Shown: piece after piece, positions 53,857 to 61,809 of the stretch
Numbering within the stretch: the first letter of the stretch is position 1
Layout of the letters: every line of letters starts with the position of its first letter
Assembly (NCBI GenBank): GCA_041396045.1
Contig: JAWKZI010000005.1
Span: forward strand, 62,001-126,000
Source: SHZI01 sp041396045
Lineage (GTDB): Bacteria > Pseudomonadota > Gammaproteobacteria > Steroidobacterales > GCA-2729495
DNA length: 64,000 nucleotides
Reading direction: 5' to 3'
Notes under the pieces: model-generated
Seen by the model: the letters and a program-made list of their open reading frames with translations, nothing else
Database searches by the model: none
Told to the model about the DNA's origin: nothing
Translations under genes and position numbers: made by a program

Positions 53857-54881
53857 AATTTGCTGACATTCATGACCAGCTTGCAGCGGCTGGCGCCCGC
53901 CCGGTTCATGCGCAGCGGCTGCTGCGTGCCTGGGTTTGCGGCCGGGCCATGGATGAGCCCGGATCGACGCCGGAGCTGCCAGTCCGTCTGAAGGCTGTAC
54001 TGCCAGCGATTGCATCCCGACTATCTGCACTGGCCGACGTGCGCTCCGAACATCCTGCCGCTGACGGATCAGCCCGGTTGCTCGTTCGGCTGGCTGACGG
54101 CCAGACGGTAGAAAGCGTACTGCTGCCGCCGACTGGCGTGTGTGTGTCGACCCAGGTTGGTTGTGCGGTTGGTTGTGTCTTCTGCATGACCGGCCGCGAC
54201 GGTCTGCAGCGTCAGCTGGGCAGTGTGGAAATTGTCGCCCAGACTGTACTGGCACGGCATCGCCAACCCGTGCGCAAGGTCGTGTTCATGGGCATGGGCG
54301 AGCCGGCACACAACCTCGACAATGTCCTGGAGGCCATCGGGGTGCTGGGCACTTTTGGCGGTATCGGGCACAAGAATCTGGTGTTTTCCACGGTGGGCGA
54401 CCGGCGCGTGTTCGAGCGGCTGCCTGCAGGACCTGTCAAGCCGGCACTTGCATTGTCTTTGCACACGAGCAATGCAGAACTGCGCGCCAGGCTCCTGCCG
54501 AATGCACCACGCATTGAACCCCGGGAACTGATCGAACTGGGCGAGTGCTATGCACGGGCCACTACCTATCCGATTCAGTATCAATGGACGTTGATCGATG
54601 GCGTGAACGATAGCGATGCGGAGCTTGAGGCTATCGTGAGCCTGTTGAAGGGCAAGTACGCAGTGATGAATTTCATTCCGTACAACACGGTCGATGGTCT
54701 GGACTTCAAGCGGCCGTCGGCCGAGCGTGCAACTGCGATGGTGGCGTACCTGATCCGCCACGGCATACTCGCCAAATTGCGACGTTCGGCCGGGCAGGAT
54801 GTGGAAGGTGGTTGCGGCCAGTTGAGGGCGAGGGCGGTATCAGTCGGCACTGCTGGTATCAGGGACAGGCAAATCGCTTAG
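53853..54881 (+). CDS. rlmN: RlmN-type 23S rRNA/tRNA adenine-C2 methyltransferase (radical SAM)
   Basis: 342 residues. The iron-sulfur cluster Cys residues are C104, C108, C111 (CAVGCVFC), preceded by Cys97 (CVSTQVGC); Cys321 (DVEGGCGQL) is the methyl-carrying partner. Both catalytic cysteines of RlmN are present, along with MGMGEPAHNLDNV and FIPYNTVDGLDFKRPS. It is shorter than typical RlmN (about 370-390), mainly at the N-terminus, so it could be a second, variant copy. It starts inside the DUF1838 stop (ATGA). Confidence 0.85.
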   Translation: MKFADIHDQLAAAGARPVHAQRLLRAWVCGRAMDEPGSTPELPVRLKAVLPAIASRLSALADVRSEHPAADGSARLLVRLADGQTVESVLLPPTGVCVSTQVGCAVGCVFCMTGRDGLQRQLGSVEIVAQTVLARHRQPVRKVVFMGMGEPAHNLDNVLEAIGVLGTFGGIGHKNLVFSTVGDRRVFERLPAGPVKPALALSLHTSNAELRARLLPNAPRIEPRELIELGECYARATTYPIQYQWTLIDGVNDSDAELEAIVSLLKGKYAVMNFIPYNTVDGLDFKRPSAERATAMVAYLIRHGILAKLRRSAGQDVEGGCGQLRARAVSVGTAGIRDRQIA

Positions 54882-55549
54882 TCAATTCCGAATGGTTCGA
54901 TCAGTCGCGGCTCGTTCGTACGGGGCGAGTTGACGGCTTTGCTAATGGTGTGGGCCCGCATCTTGCTGTCTGGATAGGGGAGCAGGCAATTCATGGCCTC
55001 TGGGGTCTGGCCTGACAGCCACGTGTCGTGATCCGCACGCTCGAGGATGGCTGGCATACGCGCCTTGCTGTTGTGAATCTCTGCCATGAAGTCATTCGCC
55101 GGCATGGTGATGATTGTGCAGGACTCCACGACCGTGCCATCCGCAGCGGTGGAGGCATCCCAGAGCCCGGCCAGGCCAAACAGGGGCTGGTCGGCAAGGT
55201 GAATGAACCAGGGCTGTTTGCCGCCAGGCACGACCTGCCACTCGTAGAAGCCGAGCGCTGGCAGGATGCAGCGCTGACCGCGCTTCCATGGGCCACGATA
55301 GCTGGGAGCGGTTGCAATGGTTTCAACCCGGGCGTTGATCGTGCTGAGCTTTGGTGGCAGGCCCTTGGCCCAGAAGGGCACCAGACCCCAGCGGATCAGT
55401 TCGCAAGTGCGATTGCCATCGCGCTGGCGAACAACGGGCACCGCAGTCGTTGGAGCGATGTTGTAGCTCGCGAAAAGAGGCGCAGGCTGGCTGAGGCCCC
55501 AGTCGCGCTCCAGGGAAGCTTCGATTCTGGACACGTAGCGTCCGCACAT
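54878..55549 (-). CDS. SRAP family protein (SOS-response-associated, YedK/HMCES type)
   Basis: 223 residues starting MCGRY; Met removal exposes the catalytic Cys2 that crosslinks abasic sites in single-stranded DNA. The Asn (YNIAPT), Arg (TINARVET), Glu (FYEWQ) and His (AEIHNSKARMP) residues of the family are present. The ATG at 55549 was chosen because Cys must be residue 2; a longer frame is excluded. Its stop overlaps that of the convergent rlmN. Confidence 0.93.
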   Translation of the reverse strand: MCGRYVSRIEASLERDWGLSQPAPLFASYNIAPTTAVPVVRQRDGNRTCELIRWGLVPFWAKGLPPKLSTINARVETIATAPSYRGPWKRGQRCILPALGFYEWQVVPGGKQPWFIHLADQPLFGLAGLWDASTAADGTVVESCTIITMPANDFMAEIHNSKARMPAILERADHDTWLSGQTPEAMNCLLPYPDSKMRAHTISKAVNSPRTNEPRLIEPFGID

Positions 55550-55677
55550 GGGACAAGGATAACTGCAAGCAGGCCGCAATGCCGGGGGCCAGGTTCATTG
55601 GCATCTGCCCGATGATGAAGCCGTAAAGCGATTGTAAGAATTGCGTAACGGCCAGGCCACGCCTGTCAGTTTGTGTG

Positions 55678-55698
55678 GCGTTAAATTGAAAGTAACGC
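55678..55698. promoter_or_regulatory. Possible operator dyad before yfdX
   Basis: GCGTTA and TAACGC (55678-55683 and 55693-55698) are inverted with a 9-base spacer, 34 bases before the yfdX ATG. A GCGTAACG half-site (55653-55660) precedes it. No matching regulator is known to me. Confidence 0.4.
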
Positions 55699-55731
55699 AA
55701 CAACGCGCTTTGGTTGTCAGGAGAATGAGTT

Positions 55732-56418
55732 ATGAAAAGTCAATTGCAAAATGCGGGACTCTCAATATTGGTGGCGGCAGGCTTGCTGCTGGGTTGCTAT
55801 GTGACGGTCGAAGCAGCCGCGTCAACGGCAAGTGTGGTCACAACTCCCACGAAGATGGATCCGCAAGCACAGGCACTGGCCCGCTTCTCGGATGACGGCG
55901 AGAGAGCAATGCGCGCGATCCGCGGTTCACGCTTCGCGATATTCAAGGGTCAACCCAAGCTGGCGGTTGACCTGATGAATCAGGCAGACACGGCCTTGAA
56001 GGCGGCAGTGAAGGATGCACCATCTTTCGATGTATCGACAACGATGAAGGTTCAGGGCAAGACACTGAACACGAACAAGGTTAAGGATCAGAAGGCCCGG
56101 TTGGTGCCATTCGATACGCAAATTACCGTGGCGGAAGATTACATGGACTCACCAGCCAAGAAGGCGCATGTTGCCAAGGCAAACACCCACTTGGCCAAGG
56201 GTGAAAAGCAACAGGCGATCGATGAGCTTCGCCTGGGTGATATCGATGTCAACTATCAGCGGTCATGGTTGCCGATTGGCGTTGCCGAAAAGCACCTGGA
56301 GCAGGCCCTCAAGATGGCGGCTGACCAAAAATACTACGAGGCAAATCTCGCGCTGAAAGCCATAGAAGACAGCGTCACCTACGACTCGGTCAATTCGCTT
56401 GATACCCCAGCGAGCTAA
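55732..56418 (+). CDS. YfdX family exported stress-associated protein
   Basis: 228 residues. A signal peptide with possible lipobox (LLLGC, about 19-23) is followed by the YfdX domain (AMRAIRGSRFAIFKGQPKLAVDLMNQA; LRLGDIDVNYQRSWLPI; ALKAIEDSVTYDSVN). YfdX proteins are periplasmic and associated with stress or drug-resistance responses, mechanism unknown. AGGAG lies eight bases before the ATG. A strong terminator follows. Confidence 0.88.
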   Translation: MKSQLQNAGLSILVAAGLLLGCYVTVEAAASTASVVTTPTKMDPQAQALARFSDDGERAMRAIRGSRFAIFKGQPKLAVDLMNQADTALKAAVKDAPSFDVSTTMKVQGKTLNTNKVKDQKARLVPFDTQITVAEDYMDSPAKKAHVAKANTHLAKGEKQQAIDELRLGDIDVNYQRSWLPIGVAEKHLEQALKMAADQKYYEANLALKAIEDSVTYDSVNSLDTPAS

Positions 56419-56421
56419 GGG

Positions 56422-56472
56422 AAAAGGGGACGCTACCCTTTTATTAAAGGGTAGCGTCCCCATTTATTTTTT
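56422..56472. terminator. Bidirectional terminator formed by a GGGGACGCTACCCTTT repeat pair
   Basis: A perfect 16-bp stem (GGGGACGCTACCCTTT, 56426-56441, and its complement 56446-56461, 4-base loop TATT) is followed on the plus strand by ATTTATTTTTT and on the minus strand by TTTTCCC. It lies between the converging stops of yfdX (56418) and the membrane protein gene (56473), and so can end both transcripts. Confidence 0.85.
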
Positions 56473-57087
56473 CTATTGCGGTTGAGGCGAGATGCCCAAG
56501 AGCGCGAGGACCGGACCGGCAAACAGACTTTGCCGCGCTACCATGCAGTAGATCAGAATATAAAGTACCGCGACCAGCGCCAGTATCCCGCGGATGCTGC
56601 CGCTTTTCATGCCATGCATCGGATCACCGGCATTGCGATTGCGCCCATAGCGAATTACATCCGGCACAACGCTGAATCCGGCCATGAGCCAGAACACGAA
56701 ATACGCGTCCCAGGCCCAGGGCGTATTGACGAGACCGCCCCAGTTCTCCATCAGCATAAGCCCGAACAGCGGTGTGGCCACGGCCGTCGGTGCCGTTACC
56801 CCCAGGCACAGTTTGCGCAGAAAGCCTCGTGCCCACATACCGAACTCGCGGGGCTGGGTCCGGCGAATCTGCAGTGACCAGATATTGCTGAAGAAGGTGT
56901 GGCCGAAATACAGGAATGCCGACAGTTCATGCAACACAAGCGTTGGTGTGTAAGCGAACACAAGCGGTACGCGAACGACCCCGATCATTGGCAGGGCAGT
57001 CACTGCCATAACCAGTACCCATACCCCGTACCAGAAGAATCTCTGCGGATCTGTTTCACGGATGGAGACAGCAGCCACGTTATTCAT
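56473..57087 (-). CDS. Integral membrane protein of unknown function
   Basis: 204 residues with about five membrane segments (about 20-45, 47-70, 88-112, 125-142, 165-195). LHELSAFLYFGHTFFSNIWSL resembles DUF2269-type membrane proteins, where a His-rich helix might bind heme, but the match is weak. It is followed by the shared terminator and preceded by repeat arms (57108-57220). Confidence 0.65.
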   Translation of the reverse strand: MNNVAAVSIRETDPQRFFWYGVWVLVMAVTALPMIGVVRVPLVFAYTPTLVLHELSAFLYFGHTFFSNIWSLQIRRTQPREFGMWARGFLRKLCLGVTAPTAVATPLFGLMLMENWGGLVNTPWAWDAYFVFWLMAGFSVVPDVIRYGRNRNAGDPMHGMKSGSIRGILALVAVLYILIYCMVARQSLFAGPVLALLGISPQPQ

Positions 57088-57107
57088 GCTCGATCTTTAC
57101 CAAATAG

Positions 57108-57220
57108 GGGGACGCTACCCTATAGGGTAAAAGGGTAAAAGGGGACGTTACCCTTTGGCTACCCTTTGCCTGAAGGCACGTCGGTCACACGATCACGCTC
57201 CGTTAAAGGGTAGCGTCCCC
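57108..57220. repeat. GGGGACGCTACCCTTT repeat arms after the OsmC gene
   Basis: Arms at 57108-57121 (truncated at GGGGACGCTACCCT), 57141-57156 (GGGGACGTTACCCTTT, one change) and the inverse copy 57205-57220. The last two can pair with a 48-base loop; extra GGGTAAAA copies lie at 57125-57139. The inverse arm begins five bases past the OsmC stop codon, so it may end that transcript. Confidence 0.85.
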
Positions 57221-57225
57221 TTTTA

Positions 57226-57651
57226 TTACGCGTTGAGTCTGGTCTCCATGGTGATCGGAGCATTGAAAAGTTTCGAGACTGGGCATCCTGTCTTCGCATT
57301 TTCTGCTGCCTTCTTGAACACCGCAGGATCGACACCCGGTATACGGGCGTGTACATCCAGGTGTATGCCCTTGATCGTGAATCCGTCGCCATCCGGCTCG
57401 ATCGTTACCGTTGCGGTTGTGTCGATGCGTTCCGGAGTGACCCCGGCATTGGTCAGCATCAACGACAGTGCCATCGAAAAGCATCCGGCATGCGCCGCAG
57501 CGAGCAGTTCCTCCGGGTTTGTGCCCTCAGCTTTCTCAAAACGAGTGCCAAATGAATACTGCGCGTTCTTTAGCGCGCCACTCTCGGTCGAAATCTGGCC
57601 GGCACCGCGCTTGATGTCGCCTTTCCAGACCGCTGCTGCGTTTCGTTTCAT
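57226..57651 (-). CDS. osmC: OsmC family peroxidase
   Basis: 141 residues. The two redox cysteines are Cys57 (HAGCFSMALS) and Cys123 (TGCPVSKLF); also TRFEKAEGTNPEELLAAAHA. The protein reduces organic hydroperoxides. OsmC rather than Ohr is favoured by the overall pattern. It lies between repeat pairs, close to an AhpD-like gene of similar role. Confidence 0.92.
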   Translation of the reverse strand: MKRNAAAVWKGDIKRGAGQISTESGALKNAQYSFGTRFEKAEGTNPEELLAAAHAGCFSMALSLMLTNAGVTPERIDTTATVTIEPDGDGFTIKGIHLDVHARIPGVDPAVFKKAAENAKTGCPVSKLFNAPITMETRLNA

Positions 57652-57677
57652 GACGTCTCCTGGTGTTGATTAAAATT

Positions 57678-57747
57678 GGGGACGCTACCCTTTAACGGAG
57701 TAGCAACCACTATGCCGGCTCTGTCTTCAATAAAGGGTAGCGTCCCC
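57678..57747. repeat. GGGGACGCTACCCTTT inverted pair between osmC and the AhpD-like gene
   Basis: Perfect arms GGGGACGCTACCCTTT (57678-57693) and its complement (57732-57747), 38 bases apart. The right arm ends on the first base of the AhpD-like stop codon, so its insertion or maintenance touches the gene end. Confidence 0.88.
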
Positions 57748-58061
57748 TATTTGGTGATTTTGTCGAGTTCTTCCAGCGCCAGATGTGAGTGGGCGACGGC
57801 ACCGCCAGAGCGCATTTCTGCTGCGACCCAGATTGCTTCCATGATCTCCTGGGCGCTGGCGCCTTCGCGCGCGGCACCGCGGGTATGACCGCGGATGCAG
57901 TATGGACATTGGGTCACGTGGGCCACGGCCACAGCGATCAACTGCTTGGTCTTGGTGTCCAGCGCGCCGGCGGCAAAGACCGTCTTGCTGAACGACTTCC
58001 AGGCATCGTCAATCGACGGTGCCAGCTCATGGCGTTGTAGAGGACTGCCGGGTTTGGACAT
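57747..58061 (-). CDS. AhpD-like carboxymuconolactone decarboxylase family protein
   Basis: 104 residues with the redox CxxC and His of AhpD (TQCPYCIRGHTRGA, Cys52, Cys55, His59). Such proteins act as peroxidase reductants or decarboxylases; the CxxC favours the redox role. The gene is oriented with osmC and lies 96 bp upstream of it, with a repeat pair between. Confidence 0.9.
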   Translation of the reverse strand: MSKPGSPLQRHELAPSIDDAWKSFSKTVFAAGALDTKTKQLIAVAVAHVTQCPYCIRGHTRGAAREGASAQEIMEAIWVAAEMRSGGAVAHSHLALEELDKITK

Positions 58062-58320
58062 GTTGAAGCTCCTGACTGCTAATGGTTGTGAGCAAAGCGT
58101 GTGGTGACCAACAGGGCGCCGACAGCCTTTGCGACCGCAGTGGAGCCTGGTGAATTCCTTTGGTGCAACTCACCTTAGCTCCTCACGCATCGCAGGTGCA
58201 ATTACGCAGCGCAGCGGCGCGCCCCGGCATCTGCCAACTGATATCTCCCCTGCGTTTTCCGATCCCGTGCGTGACGTGCGACGATGTACTGCCTGTCGAT
58301 CTCGCCGGAGTGCCCGCCCC

Positions 58321-58989
58321 ATGTCCCAGGAGTTTTCCCCGAATTCCAAGGTTGGCCATCGTGCCGCGGATGATGAAGCCCCCCTGGCCCAAATTTCCGC
58401 ACGCACGCTGGGCCACTACAATCAGCGTGCCCAGGCATTTCGCGACGGGACCTGGGAGCATGATGTCAGCCAGAATATCGATGCCCTGCTGTAGGCGCTG
58501 ACCGGGCAGCCGCCATTTGCAATCCTCGACTTCGGCTGTGGACCGGGGAGGGACCTGCAACGATTCCAGGCACTGGGCCATGCGCCGGTCGGTCTGGACG
58601 GCGCTGCCAACTTCGTGGCCATGGCCCGGGCGGCCAGTGGTGCTGAGGTCTGGCAGCAGGATTTCCTCAATCTGGATCTGCCGGCTGACCACTTTGACGG
58701 CGTGTTTGCCAATGCATCCCTGTTCCACGTGCCCGGGCAGGCGCTGCCCCGGGTACTGCGTGATTTGTACGCGACCCTGAAATCCGGCGGCGCCCTCTTT
58801 TCATCCAACCCGCGGGGCAACAACGAGGAAGGGTGGGATGGCGAACGCTATGGCGCCTTCCACGACTGGCCTGCCTGGAAGGGTCTGCTGGAAGGTGCCG
58901 GCTTCATTGAGATCCGGCACTACTATCGGCCCCCTGGGCTCCCACGGACCCAGCAGCCCTGGCTTGCCAGCGTCTGGCGGCGGCCGTGA
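58321..58989 (+). pseudogene. Class I SAM-dependent methyltransferase broken by an in-frame TAG
   Basis: A single frame encodes 222 codons. Codons 1-57 (MSQEFSPNSKVGH...LGHYNQRAQAFRDGTWEHDVSQNIDALL) are followed by TAG at 58492-58494, then the frame goes on with ALTGQPPFAILDFGCGPGRDL (motif I), VGLDGAANFVAMA, FDGVFANASLFHVP and FIEIRHYYRPPG. A Gln codon (CAG to TAG) would restore it. Either a nonsense mutation or a base error is present. The substrate is unknown. GGAG precedes the ATG by ten bases. Confidence 0.8.
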
Positions 58990-59168
58990 TTCACGCGGGA
59001 CCGGTGCCCTGGACCGGTCCGGCCATCGCATCGATGAACGATTTCTGAATGGCGCCTCCGGTCATGCTGAACCTGGCCGTGGCCTCTTTGTTCAGCCCGC
59101 CAATTCTGTACACTTCTACAGGCCGGTTTACTGAAATCCCAGGATGCTCAATAGTTAAGGAGAGAGTC

Positions 59169-59771
59169 ATGTTTGATCGCACGAAGAAGAGTTCAAGTAG
59201 CACAAGTTCCGATACGCCCAGCACCAGTACCTATTCACCGCCGCCAGCCGCGCCAGTAGCCGACGCTGCTCCCCGATCAGCCAGCAACCCGGCGACCACC
59301 GCGGCCCGCGGGCGCGCTACTGCTGTTATCGGCCCGTCGATCCAGATCGAGGGCACGGTACGTGGTCAGGAAGACGTCTATGTCGAGGGCGAAGTTACCG
59401 GCACGATTCAACTTCAGAGCAATACCCTGACGGTGGGTGTCCAAGGCAAGATCAAGGCCGATGTTTACGCGCACACCATCTTCGTCGAGGGCTCGATGGA
59501 GGGCGATCTGTATGGGTCGGAGCAGGTCATCGTGCGCAAGAGTGCGAAGGTTCGTGGCAACATCACATCGCCACGCGTCAGTCTCGAAGACGGCGCCACT
59601 TTCAAGGGCTCTATCGAGATGGATCCTGATTCAGTAAAGAGTGTTCTCGGCTCCACCAGCAATCCGCAGCGCGGAGCATCGACGCCGGCATCCGGTTCCT
59701 CAGCGCGATCGACAACCGCGGCGCAGCCAGCCACGGCGTCAATTGCCCAGTCGGCCAGTCAGTCCCGGTAG
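59169..59771 (+). CDS. Bactofilin family cytoskeletal protein
   Basis: 200 residues. The central bactofilin domain (about 50-160; GPSIQIEGTVRGQEDVYVEGEVTGTIQLQS, VRGNITSPRVSLEDGATFKGSIEMD) is a right-handed beta helix of repeating turns. It is flanked by disordered Ser/Pro- and Ala/Ser-rich tails. Bactofilins polymerise without nucleotide and position cell-wall enzymes, stalks or polar structures. AAGGAG lies six bases before the ATG. Confidence 0.93.
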   Translation: MFDRTKKSSSSTSSDTPSTSTYSPPPAAPVADAAPRSASNPATTAARGRATAVIGPSIQIEGTVRGQEDVYVEGEVTGTIQLQSNTLTVGVQGKIKADVYAHTIFVEGSMEGDLYGSEQVIVRKSAKVRGNITSPRVSLEDGATFKGSIEMDPDSVKSVLGSTSNPQRGASTPASGSSARSTTAAQPATASIAQSASQSR

Positions 59772-60473
59772 TTGTCTGGCAGTACACCGGTGACAACGCT
59801 GGCTCGTTCACTCGCTCAATCCATGGGGTACTCCCGGGGCCGCTCACCGGATCATGTAGCTTCCAGGCCCGGCCCGCTGGAAGCGGCGCGTGTCAACGCG
59901 CCGTTGTTCCGGCGACTGGTGGAATCGCTCAATACCGAGCGCCGCTCGGTTGTGCTGGATCTTGGCCCGGTTCGCTCGGAGACAGTTGCGCTACTGACAC
60001 CCTTCCGATGCCGGCTGGAAATTGCTGATCTGGCCGACAGTCTGGCTGGCCTGGAAAGTACCGAAGGACTGGAGGCACCACCTGACAGCGCGTTGTTGCG
60101 GGAGCGGGCAGACGCGCTTCTGCCGCCACGGAACCGCGAGCCGGTCGATATTGTGCTGTGCTGGGACTTGCTGAATTACCTGCAGCGGCCGGCACTTACA
60201 GCCCTTATGGACAGCGTGGCCGAGCGCATGCGTCCTGGCGCCCTGGCGCATGCGCTGATTGTTTATTCTGATATCCGCATGCCGACCCGTCCCAATCAAT
60301 ACTCACCACATGGGGATGGGCAACTGGCTGAAGTAGCCACCACCAGCGATCAGCGTAATGCGCCGCGCTATTCGCCGGAAGACTTGCGGCTGTGCCTGCG
60401 CAGCTTCCGGTCGGACGGGGCAACGCTGCTGAAGAACGGCATGCAGGAATTTCTCTTCCGCGCCTGGTCCTGA
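59772..60473 (+). CDS. Hypothetical protein with methyltransferase-like fold
   Basis: Up to 233 residues. A Rossmann-like core can be read (RRSVVLDLGPVRSETVALL; VDIVLCWDLLNYLQRPALTALMDSVAERMRPGALAHALI), which resembles a class I methyltransferase, but motif I lacks the GxGxG loop, so activity is doubtful. The frame opens with TTG directly after the bactofilin stop; GTG 59790 or ATG 59823 are other possible starts and none has a good ribosome site. It may be cotranscribed with bactofilin. Confidence 0.65.
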   Translation: MSGSTPVTTLARSLAQSMGYSRGRSPDHVASRPGPLEAARVNAPLFRRLVESLNTERRSVVLDLGPVRSETVALLTPFRCRLEIADLADSLAGLESTEGLEAPPDSALLRERADALLPPRNREPVDIVLCWDLLNYLQRPALTALMDSVAERMRPGALAHALIVYSDIRMPTRPNQYSPHGDGQLAEVATTSDQRNAPRYSPEDLRLCLRSFRSDGATLLKNGMQEFLFRAWS

Positions 60474-60481
60474 TCCGGGTC

Positions 60482-61801
60482 ATGGGTCAGGTGTTGAAGT
60501 TACGCTGCCCACTCATCCGCACACTGGCCTGTACGCTGGTCACGTTCGTACTGACGTCAGGCGTCGGCGCCTGGGCCGGCGACCTGTCGGGGGACTGGTA
60601 CTTCGACGTCGTTTCACCGAACGGACCAGGTCATCGCGATGTACTGTTTCGCCAGGAAGACAGCCGGGTCATCGGCTTTATCGAGAGCGACTCCGCAAGT
60701 GGCCGTTTCGTGGGCAGCATCAGCGGTGCCAACCTGCAGTTTACCGCTGTCCTGGAATTTGGCGGCCAGCCGATGGCAGCAGTCTACCGGGCCACGGTCG
60801 ATGGTGATCGCATGACTGGAACTATCGATTTCGGATCTTACGGTCAGGCGACATTCAAGGGTTATCGTGGTCGTCGATTGCAGACTTCCGTGCCGCTGAC
60901 TATTGAAGGTTCGGCACGCCATGCTGATCTTGCAGTTGCCAGCTCCGGCGACAATTTCGGAGTGATGCAGGCGGATGTGCTGGTTCCGGAAATGGCCGAT
61001 ATTCCGGCCGGCATTTTCCGGATGGGCAACAACAGCCCTGCGGTCAAGCCCGAGTACGGCGCTGATTTTGCTCATGTGCATGAGGTTCGGCTGTCACAAT
61101 TTCGTATCAGTCGTTTCCCGATCACGAATGCCCAGTTCCTTGCCTTCAGTGTTGCAACCAAGCGCGAGGCAGTGCTGCCACCGCGTGGCTGGGACAGCTA
61201 CGCCGCACGCTATCCCACTCATCCGGTGGTCAATGTGAACTTCGATGATGCCAAGGCCTATACCGGGTGGTTATCAGGCGTGACGGGCCGGAAAGTTGAT
61301 TTGCCGACGGAAGCACAGTGGGAATATGCAGCACGGGCCGGAGTTGATGGCCGGAACTTTGTCTTTGGCGATCAGTGGCAGGTGCGCGGTGCAAACACCG
61401 CAACATGGCATATCGGCAAGCTGGTAGACCGGGACGGCTGGAAGGCGTGGTGGGACACAGATGGCAAACGCCTCTCCAGGTCACAGGTCATGACTACCCG
61501 TGTCGGCAGCTTTGCGCCGAACGCCTGGGGTCTCTACGACATGACCGGCAATGTCTGGGAGTGGACCCGGGACTGGTATCAGGCCAACTATTACGACGTA
61601 TCGCCCCGCGATAATCCGCTGGGGCCACGCTCCGGGACGGAGAAAGTTCTGCGCGGTTGTTCCTGGTACAACCAGCCTGACGTGTGCTTTCTGGCAACCC
61701 GCGACCGGTACACGCCGGAACAACGTCTGTATTACAACGGTTTCCGGATTGTGGAAGACGGCGTTGCGGTTACTGAAGGTCGTGCTGGCAGCACCGACTA
61801 A
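60482..61801 (+). CDS. Exported formylglycine-generating-enzyme-like (FGE-sulfatase domain) protein
   Basis: 439 residues. A signal peptide (about 10-33) precedes a beta-rich region (about 34-185, WYFDVVSPNGPGHRDVLFRQED) and an FGE-sulfatase domain (about 200-430; DIPAGIFRMGNNS, PTEAQWEYAARAG, FAPNAWGLYDMTGNVWEWTRDW, VLRGCSWYN, YYNGFRIVED). True FGEs oxidise a cysteine in sulfatases; many exported homologues serve as scaffolds or other enzymes, and no sulfatase is in this window. The ATG lies eight bases after the previous stop. Confidence 0.85.
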   Translation: MGQVLKLRCPLIRTLACTLVTFVLTSGVGAWAGDLSGDWYFDVVSPNGPGHRDVLFRQEDSRVIGFIESDSASGRFVGSISGANLQFTAVLEFGGQPMAAVYRATVDGDRMTGTIDFGSYGQATFKGYRGRRLQTSVPLTIEGSARHADLAVASSGDNFGVMQADVLVPEMADIPAGIFRMGNNSPAVKPEYGADFAHVHEVRLSQFRISRFPITNAQFLAFSVATKREAVLPPRGWDSYAARYPTHPVVNVNFDDAKAYTGWLSGVTGRKVDLPTEAQWEYAARAGVDGRNFVFGDQWQVRGANTATWHIGKLVDRDGWKAWWDTDGKRLSRSQVMTTRVGSFAPNAWGLYDMTGNVWEWTRDWYQANYYDVSPRDNPLGPRSGTEKVLRGCSWYNQPDVCFLATRDRYTPEQRLYYNGFRIVEDGVAVTEGRAGSTD

Positions 61802-61809
61802 TACCGCAC

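Noticed and set aside
49937..54881. Overlapping stop codons of convergent pairs (aguB/DUF3088, rlmN/SRAP) as antisense regulation
   Set aside because: The overlaps are only 3-4 bases around CTAG or TTAG; close packing is enough explanation.
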